Of a DNA stretch of 59,366 bases, positions 52,305-59,366 are shown in pieces (position 1 is the stretch's first letter; the number at the start of each line of letters is the position of its first letter). The stretch covers positions 1-59,366 of the forward strand of contig CAJUIA010000025.1 of the NCBI GenBank assembly GCA_910586485.1. The letters run 5' to 3'. Made by a program: the position numbers and the translations under genes. The notes under the pieces were generated by a model that was not told the DNA's origin, did no database searches, and worked only from the letters and a program-made list of their open reading frames with translations. The stretch comes from an uncultured Acetatifactor sp. (lineage in GTDB: Bacteria > Bacillota > Clostridia > Lachnospirales > Lachnospiraceae).

Positions 52305-52949
52305 TTAGCGGCCAAGAACTCTGCCGACGCCGCCGGAGCGCATACCGCTTGAGGTATTGCTCATGCCGTTGGTGGTGCCTGTGGTGTTGTTAGCGCCCGT
52401 GCCAGTGCCGTTGGTGCCTGTGGTGCTGTTATTAGCGCCCGTACCAGTACCATTAGCACCGGTGGTGCTGCCGTTAGTACCCGTACCTGTGCCGTTGGTG
52501 CCTGTGGTGCTGTTATTGGCGCCCGTGCCAGTGCCGTTGGTGCCTGTGGTGCTGTTGTTAGCGCCCGTGCCAGTACCGTTAGTGCCGTTGCCAGTACCGT
52601 TGTTGTTCGTTCCGCTTCCGGAAAGGTCATCTGCAATGTCGTCAATAAAATCGCCGGCATCCTCCAGCAGAGAGTCATCATTGCCGGTGGAGCCATTGCC
52701 CTCGGTCACGGAATTATTGTGGCTGCCGTTGTTGTTAGCGGTGTTGGAGCCGCCTGTAGTGCCGCCCGTGCCATTGTTACCGTTGTTGCTGCCTGAGTTG
52801 TTGTTTCCGGCCATACTTCCGGAATTGCTGCTTTTGTCATCGTTGGTACAGGCTGTAGCCAGACACACGAAGGCCAGCACCAGGCTCAACGCAAGGAATT
52901 TTTTTCCTTGAAATTTTTTTGCTTTTGCCGATTGCTTATAATTTTTCAT
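52305..52949 (-). CDS. Lipoprotein with a Gly/Thr/Asn tandem-repeat tail
   Basis: The 214-residue protein has a lipobox (LATAC) after a signal helix, a low-complexity Asn/Gly/Ser region, a short acidic part (SLLEDAGDFIDDIADDLSG) and then four full copies of a 14-residue unit (ANNSTTGTNGTGTG, one with TNGS variation) plus partial copies, ending GGVGRVLGR. GGAGGA lies 5 bases before ATG 52949. Function is unknown; the acidic segment may be the only folded element and the tail is probably a cell-wall-spanning spacer. The opposite-strand frame at 52357-52911 is only its shadow. Confidence 0.75.
   Translation of the reverse strand: MKNYKQSAKAKKFQGKKFLALSLVLAFVCLATACTNDDKSSNSGSMAGNNNSGSNNGNNGTGGTTGGSNTANNNGSHNNSVTEGNGSTGNDDSLLEDAGDFIDDIADDLSGSGTNNNGTGNGTNGTGTGANNSTTGTNGTGTGANNSTTGTNGTGTGTNGSTTGANGTGTGANNSTTGTNGTGTGANNTTGTTNGMSNTSSGMRSGGVGRVLGR
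52380..52590 (-). repeat. 42-bp coding tandem repeat in the lipoprotein gene
   Basis: Four 42-base units encoding the 14-residue Gly/Thr/Asn repeat, with flanking partial copies. Near-identical units with third-position changes suggest expansion by slippage or unequal recombination. Boundaries are approximate. Confidence 0.75.
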
Positions 52950-53093
52950 AGTCTCCTCCGTTCTTTCAATAAGATAAGCACACAAATCTGTCATCCGGGA
53001 ATGTAAAATGACGGATTCGCGAATAGTATGTGGAGCGGAAGACAAAAATATTCTTAAAAAACAAATGATAAATATGAAGAAATGGAGAAAATA

Positions 53094-53885
53094 ATGGAAT
53101 TCAGGCCTTGCATAGATATTCATAACGGTAAAGTAAAACAGATTGTGGGCGGGAGCTTAAAGGATGCCGGTGATTTTGCACGGGAAAATTACGTAGCCGA
53201 GCAGGATGCCGCCTTTTTTGCGTCAATGTACCGGGATAACGGGATCAGGGGCGGACACATTATCCTGTTAAATTACGAGGGCAGTGAATATTATGAGCAG
53301 ACCAGGCGGCAGGCCTTTGCGGCGCTTAAGGCCTATCCTGGAGGGATGCAGATCGGAGGCGGAATCACAGCAGAGAATGCTGCAGATTATTTAAATGCGG
53401 GGGCATCCCATTTGATAGTGACGTCTTATGTATTCCGGGAAGGGCGTATTGACTACGACAGGCTTCAAAGGCTGGTGGACAGCGTGGGAAAATACAGGCT
53501 GGTTTTGGACCTGAGCTGTAAAAAGACGGCGGAGGGTTACCGGGTAGCTACGGACCGATGGCAGAATATCACGGAGGAAAAGGTTGACGAGGCGCTTCTG
53601 GAACGACTTGCGGATTATTGTGACGAATTTTTGATTCATGCGGTGGACGTAGAAGGGCGCGGTGCCGGAATCGAAGAAGAGCTGGCCGCACTGTTGGGAA
53701 ATTGGGGAGGACTGCCCATAACCTATGCCGGCGGAGTTCACAGCTATGAGGATATATATTTACTGAAAAAGCTGGGAAGAAACAGAATGAATGTTACTGT
53801 CGGCAGTGCGCTGGACCTGTTTGGCGGTCATCTGGAATGGGACAGGGTGTTGGAAATCTGTAGAAAAAACACTTATATTGTATGA
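53094..53885 (+). CDS. hisA: HIS6-type phosphoribosylformimino-AICAR-ribotide isomerase
   Basis: The 263-residue protein starts EFRPCIDIHNGKVKQIVGGSL and has YAGGVHSYEDIYLLKKLG and HAVDVEGRGAGIEEE, a (beta/alpha)8 barrel like HisA. The FRPCIDIH..KQIVGGSL beginning is the HIS6 form of fungi and plants, also seen in some Clostridia, rather than the usual bacterial HisA. Catalytic Asp residues lie in CIDIH and VDVEG. It would isomerise ProFAR in histidine synthesis. No other his gene is nearby. ATG 53094 has TGGAG 6-7 bases upstream. Confidence 0.88.
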   Translation: MEFRPCIDIHNGKVKQIVGGSLKDAGDFARENYVAEQDAAFFASMYRDNGIRGGHIILLNYEGSEYYEQTRRQAFAALKAYPGGMQIGGGITAENAADYLNAGASHLIVTSYVFREGRIDYDRLQRLVDSVGKYRLVLDLSCKKTAEGYRVATDRWQNITEEKVDEALLERLADYCDEFLIHAVDVEGRGAGIEEELAALLGNWGGLPITYAGGVHSYEDIYLLKKLGRNRMNVTVGSALDLFGGHLEWDRVLEICRKNTYIV

Positions 53886-53974
53886 ATTTACCAAAAAATA
53901 TAGTTAAAATTGTATAAAGTATATATATTATTATTTTTTTCTTGGGGATATGTTACAAAAATGTTAAATCCTCG

Positions 53975-54003
53975 TTGATGTTGAAAGATACATATGGTAA
54001 AAT
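53975..54003 (+). promoter_or_regulatory. Promoter of the M23/bactofilin operon
   Basis: TTGATG (53975-53980), 17 bases and TAAAAT (53998-54003) lie 46 bases before the M23-like gene. Confidence 0.6.
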
Positions 54004-54048
54004 GAGTTCATTCGAGTTTTCAAGCATAAACAGGACAGGTGGCTTTAT

Positions 54049-54762
54049 ATGGGACGACAACGACATAAGCGAAAGAAGCATCGGATTGTTCTTCTGGCGT
54101 CGGATGCAGTGAATGCCGGAGTAGAACAGATCCATTACCACCCCTGGAGGCCATGGATCATCATTTTGATACTTTGTGCCTTTATCGGGGTTTGTCTTGG
54201 CTATTTTTATTTTGTGGAGAGCTTTCGAGAAGAGTCTGACAAAGAGTCTTCCGCGTATCAGGAGCTGATTGCTCAGCTGGAGCAGGAAAAAGCTGATCTT
54301 GAAAGCCAGATTGCCGAGTTGAATGAAACCGTTCAGATTCTGAGCAATACGGTAAACCAAAAGACACAGAATGAAAACCAGCTGGCCGAACAGCTGGAAA
54401 AGCAGACAACGCCGACGGAATTTCCTTTGACAGGTATGGCAACTATGGAAATGGCTGCGGAGGGGGATCCAATGTGCATCTTTACCGCCACGGACGGTGC
54501 TATGGTGGTGGCTACGGCGGGCGGAACTGTCACGGCAGTTAATGACGACAGTGAATACGGTCATAATATCTGGGTGGACCACGGAAACGGGTACGTGACG
54601 GTATACCGTAATTCCGGTGAGGTCAAGGTGAAGCAGGGAGAAAAGGTAACACAGGGAACCACACTGTTTTTGATCAGTGACGAAAACAGTAAGCTGGGAT
54701 ACCAGATGCTCAGAGACGGGGCATATATTGACCCCATGGAAATGCTCGCTATCAGCGGTTGA
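54049..54762 (+). CDS. M23-fold (LytM-like) membrane protein lacking zinc ligands
   Basis: The 237-residue protein has a basic tail, one membrane helix (WIIILILCAFIGVCLGYFYFV, about 36-56), a coiled coil (YQELIAQLEQEKADLESQIAELNETVQIL) and a C-terminal LytM-like domain (about 140-235: GGTVTAVNDDSEYGHNIWVDHGNGYVTVYRNSGEVKVKQGEKV). In active M23 enzymes YxxYGHL and HLHFE carry zinc ligands; here the positions read YRNSG and KLGYQML, so it is probably a non-catalytic regulator or scaffold, as in SpoIIQ/EnvC-like proteins. It precedes a bactofilin gene. Confidence 0.85.
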   Translation: MGRQRHKRKKHRIVLLASDAVNAGVEQIHYHPWRPWIIILILCAFIGVCLGYFYFVESFREESDKESSAYQELIAQLEQEKADLESQIAELNETVQILSNTVNQKTQNENQLAEQLEKQTTPTEFPLTGMATMEMAAEGDPMCIFTATDGAMVVATAGGTVTAVNDDSEYGHNIWVDHGNGYVTVYRNSGEVKVKQGEKVTQGTTLFLISDENSKLGYQMLRDGAYIDPMEMLAISG

Positions 54763-54850
54763 TCATTTTGACGGTATGGAAGGGCACTTTGCCATTGAAG
54801 AAAATTAATCATTGAAGAATGCCCGTCAGGGCGGGCAGGGAGGTATCAGG

Positions 54851-55351
54851 ATGAAAAAAAACAAGGAACTTATCATTACCACACTGATCGGAAGGGGAGC
54901 CGAGTGTAACGGTGATTTTTCGGCTACGGGATCAGCCAGAGTGGACGGATGTATCAACGGTAATGTGACGGTGACAGGAACGCTTATTGTCGGGGTGACG
55001 GGAAACGTAAACGGTGATATTCAGGCGCAGTCCACCATTATCGGTGGTGAAGTCAATGGTAATATAACAGCGGCGGAAAGAACGGAGCTGACCCCGACGG
55101 CCAGAGTGATTGGCGACATTAATACGGAGATTATTGTGATAGACGAAAAGGCGGTATTCCAGGGCGGCTGTAACATGAATCAGGAGACGGGAGGAAAGCG
55201 CCCCAAGCCGGCGGCGAGAGCCGTGCGGGCAGGTAAAAAGACCGCAAAGGAGGCTATTGCAGAGGCCTTGAAGGAAGTAGAAGAGGCAAGCCGTGAGGCT
55301 GCGGTGGGGGAACCGGAGACGATTCAGGCACCGGAGCAGTCTCAGTTTTAA
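54851..55351 (+). CDS. Bactofilin (polymer-forming cytoskeletal protein)
   Basis: The 166-residue protein has a repetitive beta-helix core (TLIGRGAECNGDFSATGSARVDGCINGNVTVTGTLIVG, VNGDIQAQSTIIGGEVNGNITA, VIGDINTEIIVI) flanked by a short start and a basic, Ala/Glu-rich tail. This is the bactofilin fold that self-assembles into filaments without nucleotide. ATG 54851 (SD GGGAGG) is preferred to an earlier in-frame start at 54812. Bactofilins often pair with M23 peptidoglycan hydrolases to shape cells; the M23 gene directly upstream fits. Confidence 0.93.
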   Translation: MKKNKELIITTLIGRGAECNGDFSATGSARVDGCINGNVTVTGTLIVGVTGNVNGDIQAQSTIIGGEVNGNITAAERTELTPTARVIGDINTEIIVIDEKAVFQGGCNMNQETGGKRPKPAARAVRAGKKTAKEAIAEALKEVEEASREAAVGEPETIQAPEQSQF

Positions 55352-55399
55352 ATGACCAGACAGGAGGCCTGTAAAAGGCTTAAGACGGTACATAAATGG

Positions 55400-55442
55400 A
55401 AATCCCGGATGGACTGCACTGAGCAGCTCGTCCGGGATTTTA
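55400..55442 (+). terminator. Terminator after the bactofilin gene
   Basis: AAATCCCGGA (55400-55409) pairs with TCCGGGATTT (55431-55440), with further pairing inside (CTGC/GCAG). T residues follow to 55442. The opposite-strand yerC stop is 14 bases on, so it may serve both genes. Confidence 0.7.
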
Positions 55443-55455
55443 TGATGGTCTGCCG

Positions 55456-55767
55456 TTATTGCTGTTCTGCTTCGGCGTCTTTTTTGTTTAAACGGCCAAA
55501 CACCAGCTCATAACCGTCGTTCCCGTAATTTAAGGAGCGATTTACACGGCTGATGGTAGCGGTGGAAGCGCCGGTTTTCTCGGCAATTTCCAGATAGGTT
55601 TTGTGGCTTCCCAGCATGGCGGCTACTTCAAAGCGCTGAGAGAGGGAGAGCAGCTCGTTTACCGTACAAAGATCTTCAAAGAAGCTGTAACATTCTTTGC
55701 GGTCTTTCAGGCAGAGAATGGCGTCAAACAGGGAATCTACGGCTTCTGTCTTAATTTTTTTGTTCAT
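55456..55767 (-). CDS. YerC/YecD family TrpR-like regulator
   Basis: The 103-residue protein has the TrpR-type helical fold: LFDAILCLKDRKECYSFFEDLCTVNELLSLSQRFEVAAML, then HTH YLEIAEKTGASTATISRVNRSLNYGNDGY. This is the YerC/YecD signature. ATG 55767 gives the family length; an in-frame start at 55818 adds 17 residues. Regulatory targets are unknown in this organism. A 13-base palindrome (55876-55888) lies upstream. Confidence 0.92.
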   Translation of the reverse strand: MNKKIKTEAVDSLFDAILCLKDRKECYSFFEDLCTVNELLSLSQRFEVAAMLGSHKTYLEIAEKTGASTATISRVNRSLNYGNDGYELVFGRLNKKDAEAEQQ

Positions 55768-55875
55768 TTCTGATACCTGTCTGCGCGTGGCGTCGCGCAC
55801 TTTAGGCAGCGGAATCATTTTCCGCGCCGCAAATCATTGGCCGAATACGCATTTTTATCCAAGCCGGAAATTTTA

Positions 55876-55888
55876 TTGTAAATTACAA
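55876..55888. promoter_or_regulatory. Palindrome upstream of yerC
   Basis: TTGTAAATTACAA is a perfect 13-base palindrome, 109 bases upstream of the yerC start. It could be an operator for YerC or another dimeric regulator. Confidence 0.35.
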
Positions 55889-55958
55889 TACATAAATTTT
55901 AGCATATTAAAGTTGTAAAGTAAAGGGCTATCCGGAAAAAATCGGCGGGAAAAAAGTA

Positions 55959-55987
55959 TTGTCATGTAGTATTGAATACTATATAAT
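55959..55987 (+). promoter_or_regulatory. Promoter of the DUF1836 gene with a palindrome in the spacer
   Basis: TTGTCA (55959-55964), a 17-base spacer and TATAAT (55982-55987) form an almost consensus promoter. The spacer contains the perfect 15-base palindrome TAGTATTGAATACTA (55967-55981), placed where MerR-like proteins bind. Confidence 0.7.
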
Positions 55988-56048
55988 AATATAGAGATAT
56001 AGAGCAGCAGTATGGTTTTAATCATGATGTGAATAGAGGTGCTGAAAG

Positions 56049-56702
56049 ATGACGATAGACAATGCCGACCTGTTAAACAGTATATTGGCCAGCCTGGACC
56101 GGGTGGAGTGCATTAATCCTGATGATATACCCAATATTGACCTGTATATGGATCAGGTTACTACATTTATGGACAGTAAGCTCCGCCCAACGGCTCGTTA
56201 TCCGGGTGAGGATAAAATTCTGACCAAGACGATGATAAATAATTATGCAAAAAATGACCTGCTGCCGCCGCCCGTGAAGAAGAAGTATTCCAAGGAGCAT
56301 GTTCTGCTATTGATTTTTATTTATTATTACAAAAGTATTTTGTCGATCAGTGATATTCAGACGCTTTTAAAGCCTGTCACGGAGCTTTTCTTTCAAAAGG
56401 ACGAGCCGTTTAACCTGGAGAGCGTATACAGGGAGGCCTTCAGTCTGGAGAAGCCGCAGCTGGATGCGCTGAAAGCGGATGTGGTCAGCAAATTTGAAGC
56501 CGCAGAGCAGACTTTTCAGGACGCCCCGGAGGAACAGCAGGATTTTTTGCGGAAATTTTCTTTTATCTGCACGCTGAGCTTTGACGTATATGTGAAAAAG
56601 CTGATGATTGAAAAAATGGTGGACGAGCTGGCCGGAGAGCAGGCCCGCCGGTCTTCCGAGGATAAAACGGAATCAAAAAAGAAAAACGGCCAGCCGGTTT
56701 AA
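56049..56702 (+). CDS. DUF1836 domain protein (MerR-like putative regulator)
   Basis: The 217-residue protein carries the DUF1836 core (RPTARYPGEDKILTKTMINNYAKNDLLPPPVKKKYSKEHVLLLIFIYYYKSILSISDIQTLL split over about residues 45-110), which resembles a winged HTH with TMINNY...LL.P..KKYS. The C-terminal part is helical and charged, ending KKKNGQPV. It is probably a DNA-binding regulator. The symmetric site in its own promoter suggests autoregulation. GAGGTGCTGAAAG precedes the ATG. Confidence 0.85.
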   Translation: MTIDNADLLNSILASLDRVECINPDDIPNIDLYMDQVTTFMDSKLRPTARYPGEDKILTKTMINNYAKNDLLPPPVKKKYSKEHVLLLIFIYYYKSILSISDIQTLLKPVTELFFQKDEPFNLESVYREAFSLEKPQLDALKADVVSKFEAAEQTFQDAPEEQQDFLRKFSFICTLSFDVYVKKLMIEKMVDELAGEQARRSSEDKTESKKKNGQPV

Positions 56703-56765
56703 GAAACAGGAACCTTTTACGCTCCCGCGCCATAAGATAGAGCATCATGATAACGGGAGGTATTT

Positions 56766-57791
56766 ATGAAAGGTATCCATTTCAAAAAGGCCGGTGCGGT
56801 ATGTATGGCGGCTGCCACCCTGGCTTTTGCATTATCTGGCTGCGGGGCGGATGATGGCAGCTCCAACGGCGGCGGAACAAAGGTGGTGCTGAATGAGGTG
56901 GCGCATTCCATATTTTACGCGCCGCTTTATGTTGCCATTGAAGAGGGCTATTTTGCGGAGGAAGGCATTCAGCTGGAGCTGGTGACGGGATTCGGCGCCG
57001 ACAAGACCATGACGGCGGTGCTGACGGATGAGGCAGATATAGGCTTCATGGGGAGCGAATCTACGATCTATACTTACACAGGCGGTACGGCGGACTATGT
57101 GGTAAACTTTGCTCAGCTGACGCAGCGGGCAGGCAATTTCCTTGTGTCCAGGACGCCCATCGACGATTTTTCGTGGGATATGATAAAAGGAAAGGATGTG
57201 CTTGGCGGCAGGGCAGGCGGGATGCCGGAGATGGTTTTTGAGTATATTCTGGAAAAGAACGGCATTGACCCTGCAAGTGATTTACGGATTGATCAGAGCA
57301 TAGATTTCGGCTCTACCGCGGCAGCGTTTTCCGGCGGCCAGGGAGATTTCACGGTAGAGTTTGAACCTCATGCCACGGCACTGGAGCTGCAGGGGGAGGG
57401 CTATGTTGTGGCTTCCCTGGGTGAAGATTCCGGCTATGTTCCTTATACCTCCTTTTCGGCAAAGAAGAGCTACCTGGAGAAGCACAAGGATACGGTGCAG
57501 GGATTTACCAATGCGCTGCAGAAGGGCATGGATTATGTGCAGAACCATACACCGGAGGAAATTGCTAAGGTAATTGCGCCGCAGTTTGCCGAGACGGATA
57601 TGGAGACATTGACCACGATTGTGAAGAGATATTACGACCAGGACACATGGAAGGATAATCTGATTTTTGAAAAAGATGCCTTTGACCTGCTGCAGAATAT
57701 TCTGGATGACGCAGGAGTACTGGAGAAAAGAGTCCCTTATGAAGAGCTTGTAACGACGGAATTTGCAGAGGATGCCGCATCAAAGCGTTAG
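56766..57791 (+). CDS. NMT1/TauA-like ABC substrate-binding lipoprotein
   Basis: The 341-residue protein has a lipobox (LSGC) and an NMT1/THI5-like binding domain (VVLNEVAHSIFYAPLYVAIEEGYFAEEGIQLELVTGFGADKTMTAVLTDEADIGFMG, then GRAGGMPEMVFEYIL). Family members bind pyrimidine precursors, sulfonates or other small aromatics. The ligand is unknown. No permease or ATPase gene is adjacent, so it is an orphan receptor. SD GGGAGG lies 6 bases before the ATG; a terminator follows. Confidence 0.9.
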   Translation: MKGIHFKKAGAVCMAAATLAFALSGCGADDGSSNGGGTKVVLNEVAHSIFYAPLYVAIEEGYFAEEGIQLELVTGFGADKTMTAVLTDEADIGFMGSESTIYTYTGGTADYVVNFAQLTQRAGNFLVSRTPIDDFSWDMIKGKDVLGGRAGGMPEMVFEYILEKNGIDPASDLRIDQSIDFGSTAAAFSGGQGDFTVEFEPHATALELQGEGYVVASLGEDSGYVPYTSFSAKKSYLEKHKDTVQGFTNALQKGMDYVQNHTPEEIAKVIAPQFAETDMETLTTIVKRYYDQDTWKDNLIFEKDAFDLLQNILDDAGVLEKRVPYEELVTTEFAEDAASKR

Positions 57792-57869
57792 CCGCGAGCC
57801 GGTTTGCAGGCGTGGATTTTGAGATTCCGCCGTGGAAAATCATGGAATCATAAAAGTGTAAAAACGGTT

Positions 57870-57905
57870 AAAAAACCGGGAGCCATATTGGTCCCGGTTT
57901 TTTGA
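57870..57905 (+). terminator. Terminator after the NMT1-like gene
   Basis: AAAAAACCGGGA pairs with TCCCGGTTTTTT around the loop GCCATATTGG; the T run continues to 57903. Both strands could use it, since the XRE gene converges at 57922. Confidence 0.85.
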
Positions 57906-57921
57906 CCGTAACATAAGTGTT

Positions 57922-58407
57922 TTACTTCATAAGTATATTTTTCATTGCCCACAGTTGAAGGGCTTTGGCGTTGGTGCTGATTTTTTCCAGAGAATCCAGT
58001 ATTTCCTGAAAGGCGGGGCGTTCCTTTTCCTCAATGATTCCGTCCTCGGAGATAGCGATCAGGGAGGCCCGCAGCGAGTCGATGTCCTTTAAGGAACCCA
58101 GAACTTTCAGGGCCAGTCTGTCAAAGTCAACGATCTTGACCTCAGGTACATTATCACGGCCGATGGGGCATTCTCTTGCGCAGTAGGAATTGCAAAGTTC
58201 GGGAACATTATAGGCCTTTGCCATTGCCTTTACTTCTTCCGGATAGGGAGCGACGGTGTCCAGCTCTATACGCGCCAGCCTGGTACGGTCCATGTCCATG
58301 ATTTCGGCAGCCTTTTCACGGCTGGAAAAATCATCGTTAATCTCTGCGGCCTCGCAACGTGCGAGATAGTACATATTATCGGCTGCTTTTGTAGCTTTTT
58401 TTCCCAT
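57922..58407 (-). CDS. XRE-like HTH regulator
   Basis: The 161-residue protein has an HTH at about residues 28-60 (SSREKAAEIMDMDRTRLARIELDTVAPYPEEVKAMAKAYN), a Cys-rich linker (CNSYCARECPIG) and a helical C-terminal half (LKVLGSLKDIDSLRASLIAISEDGIIEEKERPAFQEILDSL). The HTH lacks the usual tight XRE consensus but the order of helices fits. Four cysteines within 13 residues could bind metal. Function is unknown. It converges on the NMT1-like gene. Confidence 0.75.
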   Translation of the reverse strand: MGKKATKAADNMYYLARCEAAEINDDFSSREKAAEIMDMDRTRLARIELDTVAPYPEEVKAMAKAYNVPELCNSYCARECPIGRDNVPEVKIVDFDRLALKVLGSLKDIDSLRASLIAISEDGIIEEKERPAFQEILDSLEKISTNAKALQLWAMKNILMK

Positions 58408-58553
58408 GTTTCAATTACGCTCCTTATGATATAGTAACCTTATAGGTGTTTGCAAAACGTCGTTACGATTTGGAATACTTTCGCGGGTACTTATTCAGTT
58501 TATTAGATAAAGAGGAATTTGTAAAGATTCCTCAACAATATTTTCAAAACCAG

Positions 58554-58582
58554 TTGAGGGAACGGTAAATATTTGATAGAAT
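58554..58582 (+). promoter_or_regulatory. Promoter of the SPFH gene
   Basis: TTGAGG (58554-58559), a 17-base spacer and TAGAAT (58577-58582) lie 62 bases before the ATG. Upstream an inverted repeat GAGGAAT/ATTCCTC (58512-58518 / 58526-58532) could be a regulatory hairpin. Confidence 0.5.
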
Positions 58583-58643
58583 GATACCGGAGTGAAAGTA
58601 ATGGTAAGATTTCAGAACATAACCAAGAACGGAGGATAAGTGA

Positions 58644-59366
58644 ATGGGATTAATTAAGGCGGTAAAGGACTCGCTGCAGTCTGTATTGGCAGATCAGTGG
58701 AGAGAGTATTTCTACTGTGATTCGATCTCCAACGACATACTGATGGTTAAGGGCCAGAAGCGGGTCAATGAGGGGCGCAACAGCAATACAAAAGCTTCGG
58801 ACAATATTATCTCCAACGGTTCCGTGGTTGCTGTCAATGAAGGACAGTGTATGATTATTGTGGATCAGGGCGGAATTGTGGATGTATGTGCGGATGCGGG
58901 AGAGTTCGTCTATGACAACTCTACGGAGCCCAGCCTTTTTTATGGTAATCTGGGAGAAAGTGTAAAGGGCAGCTTCAGCACTTTAGGAAAGCGTTTTACT
59001 TTTGGCGGAAATACGGCGAAGGATCAGCGGGTTTACTTTTTTAATACCAAGGAAATTATAAATAACCTGTTTGGAACGCCAAGCCCTATTCCTTTCCGTG
59101 TGCTGGATAAAAATACAGGCTTTGATTTTGACACTTCGGTTAAGGTAAATGGGCAATATACTTTTAAGATTGTGGATCCTCTTTTGTTTTATACCAATGT
59201 TTGTGCCAATGTGACGGACAGCTATAAAAAAGCGGATCTGCTTGCCACTATGAAAAGCGAGCTGTTGACCTTTTTACAGCCTGCCCTGGCACAGGTTTCG
59301 GCAAAGGGTGTGCGTCGGGGTTGCCATCCGCCCATTCAAAGTACTCCGCGTAATCTGCCCCGGTGG
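58644..59366 (+). CDS. SPFH-domain (YdjI/virion-core-like) protein, truncated by window end
   Basis: The frame runs off the window end after 241 codons. It starts MGLIKAVKDSLQSVLADQWREYFYCDSISNDILMVKG and has NIISNGSVVAVNEGQCMIIVDQGG, EFVYDNSTEPSLFYG, FRVLDKNTGFDFD and ELLTFLQPALAQVSAKGVR. These match the SPFH family with N-terminal virion-core-like domain, usually followed by a zinc-ribbon tail. GGAGGATAAG precedes the ATG. The last about 40 bases read better in another frame (LPSAHSKYSA), hinting at a frameshift near 59330. Confidence 0.85.
   Translation, partial: MGLIKAVKDSLQSVLADQWREYFYCDSISNDILMVKGQKRVNEGRNSNTKASDNIISNGSVVAVNEGQCMIIVDQGGIVDVCADAGEFVYDNSTEPSLFYGNLGESVKGSFSTLGKRFTFGGNTAKDQRVYFFNTKEIINNLFGTPSPIPFRVLDKNTGFDFDTSVKVNGQYTFKIVDPLLFYTNVCANVTDSYKKADLLATMKSELLTFLQPALAQVSAKGVRRGCHPPIQSTPRNLPRW

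Noticed and set aside
52380..52590. Possible CRISPR-like array
   Set aside because: Units are contiguous 42-base coding repeats with no unique spacers.
52357..52911. 184-residue Val/Pro/Leu-rich frame on the plus strand
   Set aside because: It is the mirror of the Gly/Thr/Asn repeat lipoprotein; no SD and pure low complexity.
1..59366. tRNA or rRNA genes
   Set aside because: Intergenic regions were read for cloverleaf or rRNA-like sequence and none was seen.

Overview
The window looks like chromosome from a spore-forming anaerobic Firmicute of the Lachnospiraceae type. It carries a division/cell-wall (dcw) cluster without ftsA, next to spoIIGA-sigE, sigG, a YlmC/YmxH gene, nrdR and a SpoVB-like flippase. 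SD sequences are AGGAGG-like, several starts are TTG or GTG, and there are several clear TTGACA/TATAAT-type promoters. The genus is an inference; no rRNA is present to decide it.

Layout. (1) 1-5300: a decayed mobile-element end. It has an ABC transporter pair and a zinc-ribbon protein, then two excisionase fragments and a multiply broken Tn916/Tn1549-type tyrosine integrase, followed by an AT-rich gene of unknown family with an HExxH metalloprotease motif. (2) 5517-20882: a LMW tyrosine phosphatase, then mraZ-rsmH-ftsL-pbp-pbp(spoVD-like)-mraY-murD-ftsW-murA-ftsQ-ftsZ and spoIIGA-sigE. (3) 20883-23700: small accessory genes (conserved hypothetical, VanZ, Uma2, a RelE/ParE-type toxin-antitoxin pair, a Cro-like regulator) and a relic of an ABC ATPase. 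(4) 23700-40408: a polysaccharide-use cluster with a GH43-like lipoprotein, a solute-binding protein fused to carbohydrate-binding-like domains, two ABC permease pairs, an NHL-repeat protein, a Yip1 protein, a DUF5696 protein, a second binding protein and a LacI regulator. Two copies of a LacI-type operator sit upstream of the first gene. (5) 40416-46871: sigG (reversed), ylmC, nrdR, SpoVB-like flippase, cysteine desulfurase and a BceRS-like two-component system. (6) 46831-59366: typA, an SSB-like protein, a cobalamin adenosyltransferase, lysine riboswitch-dapA-dapB, a repeat lipoprotein, a HIS6-type hisA, a degenerate M23 protein plus bactofilin, yerC, a DUF1836 regulator, an orphan NMT1-like binding protein, an XRE regulator and a truncated SPFH protein.

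How the parts fit. The dcw genes make lipid-linked peptidoglycan precursor and build the septum, and spoIIGA activates pro-sigma-E. The spoIIGA-sigE-sigG triad expected in Clostridia is split here by about 19.5 kb of accessory DNA, and sigG is inverted. The inserted sugar cluster probably cleaves a galactan-like glycan at the cell surface and imports the products under LacI control. Two of its genes (a permease and a binding protein) are frameshifted in G-homopolymers, and the integrase is frameshifted in A-homopolymers. These are either real decay, slippage-based switching, or sequencing errors.

Most worth a second look: the HExxH protein at the mobile-element edge, the sugar cluster with its fused binding protein, the homopolymer frameshifts, the five-hairpin mosaic at 39074-39227, the zinc-ligand-less M23/bactofilin pair, and the symmetric operator inside the DUF1836 promoter.
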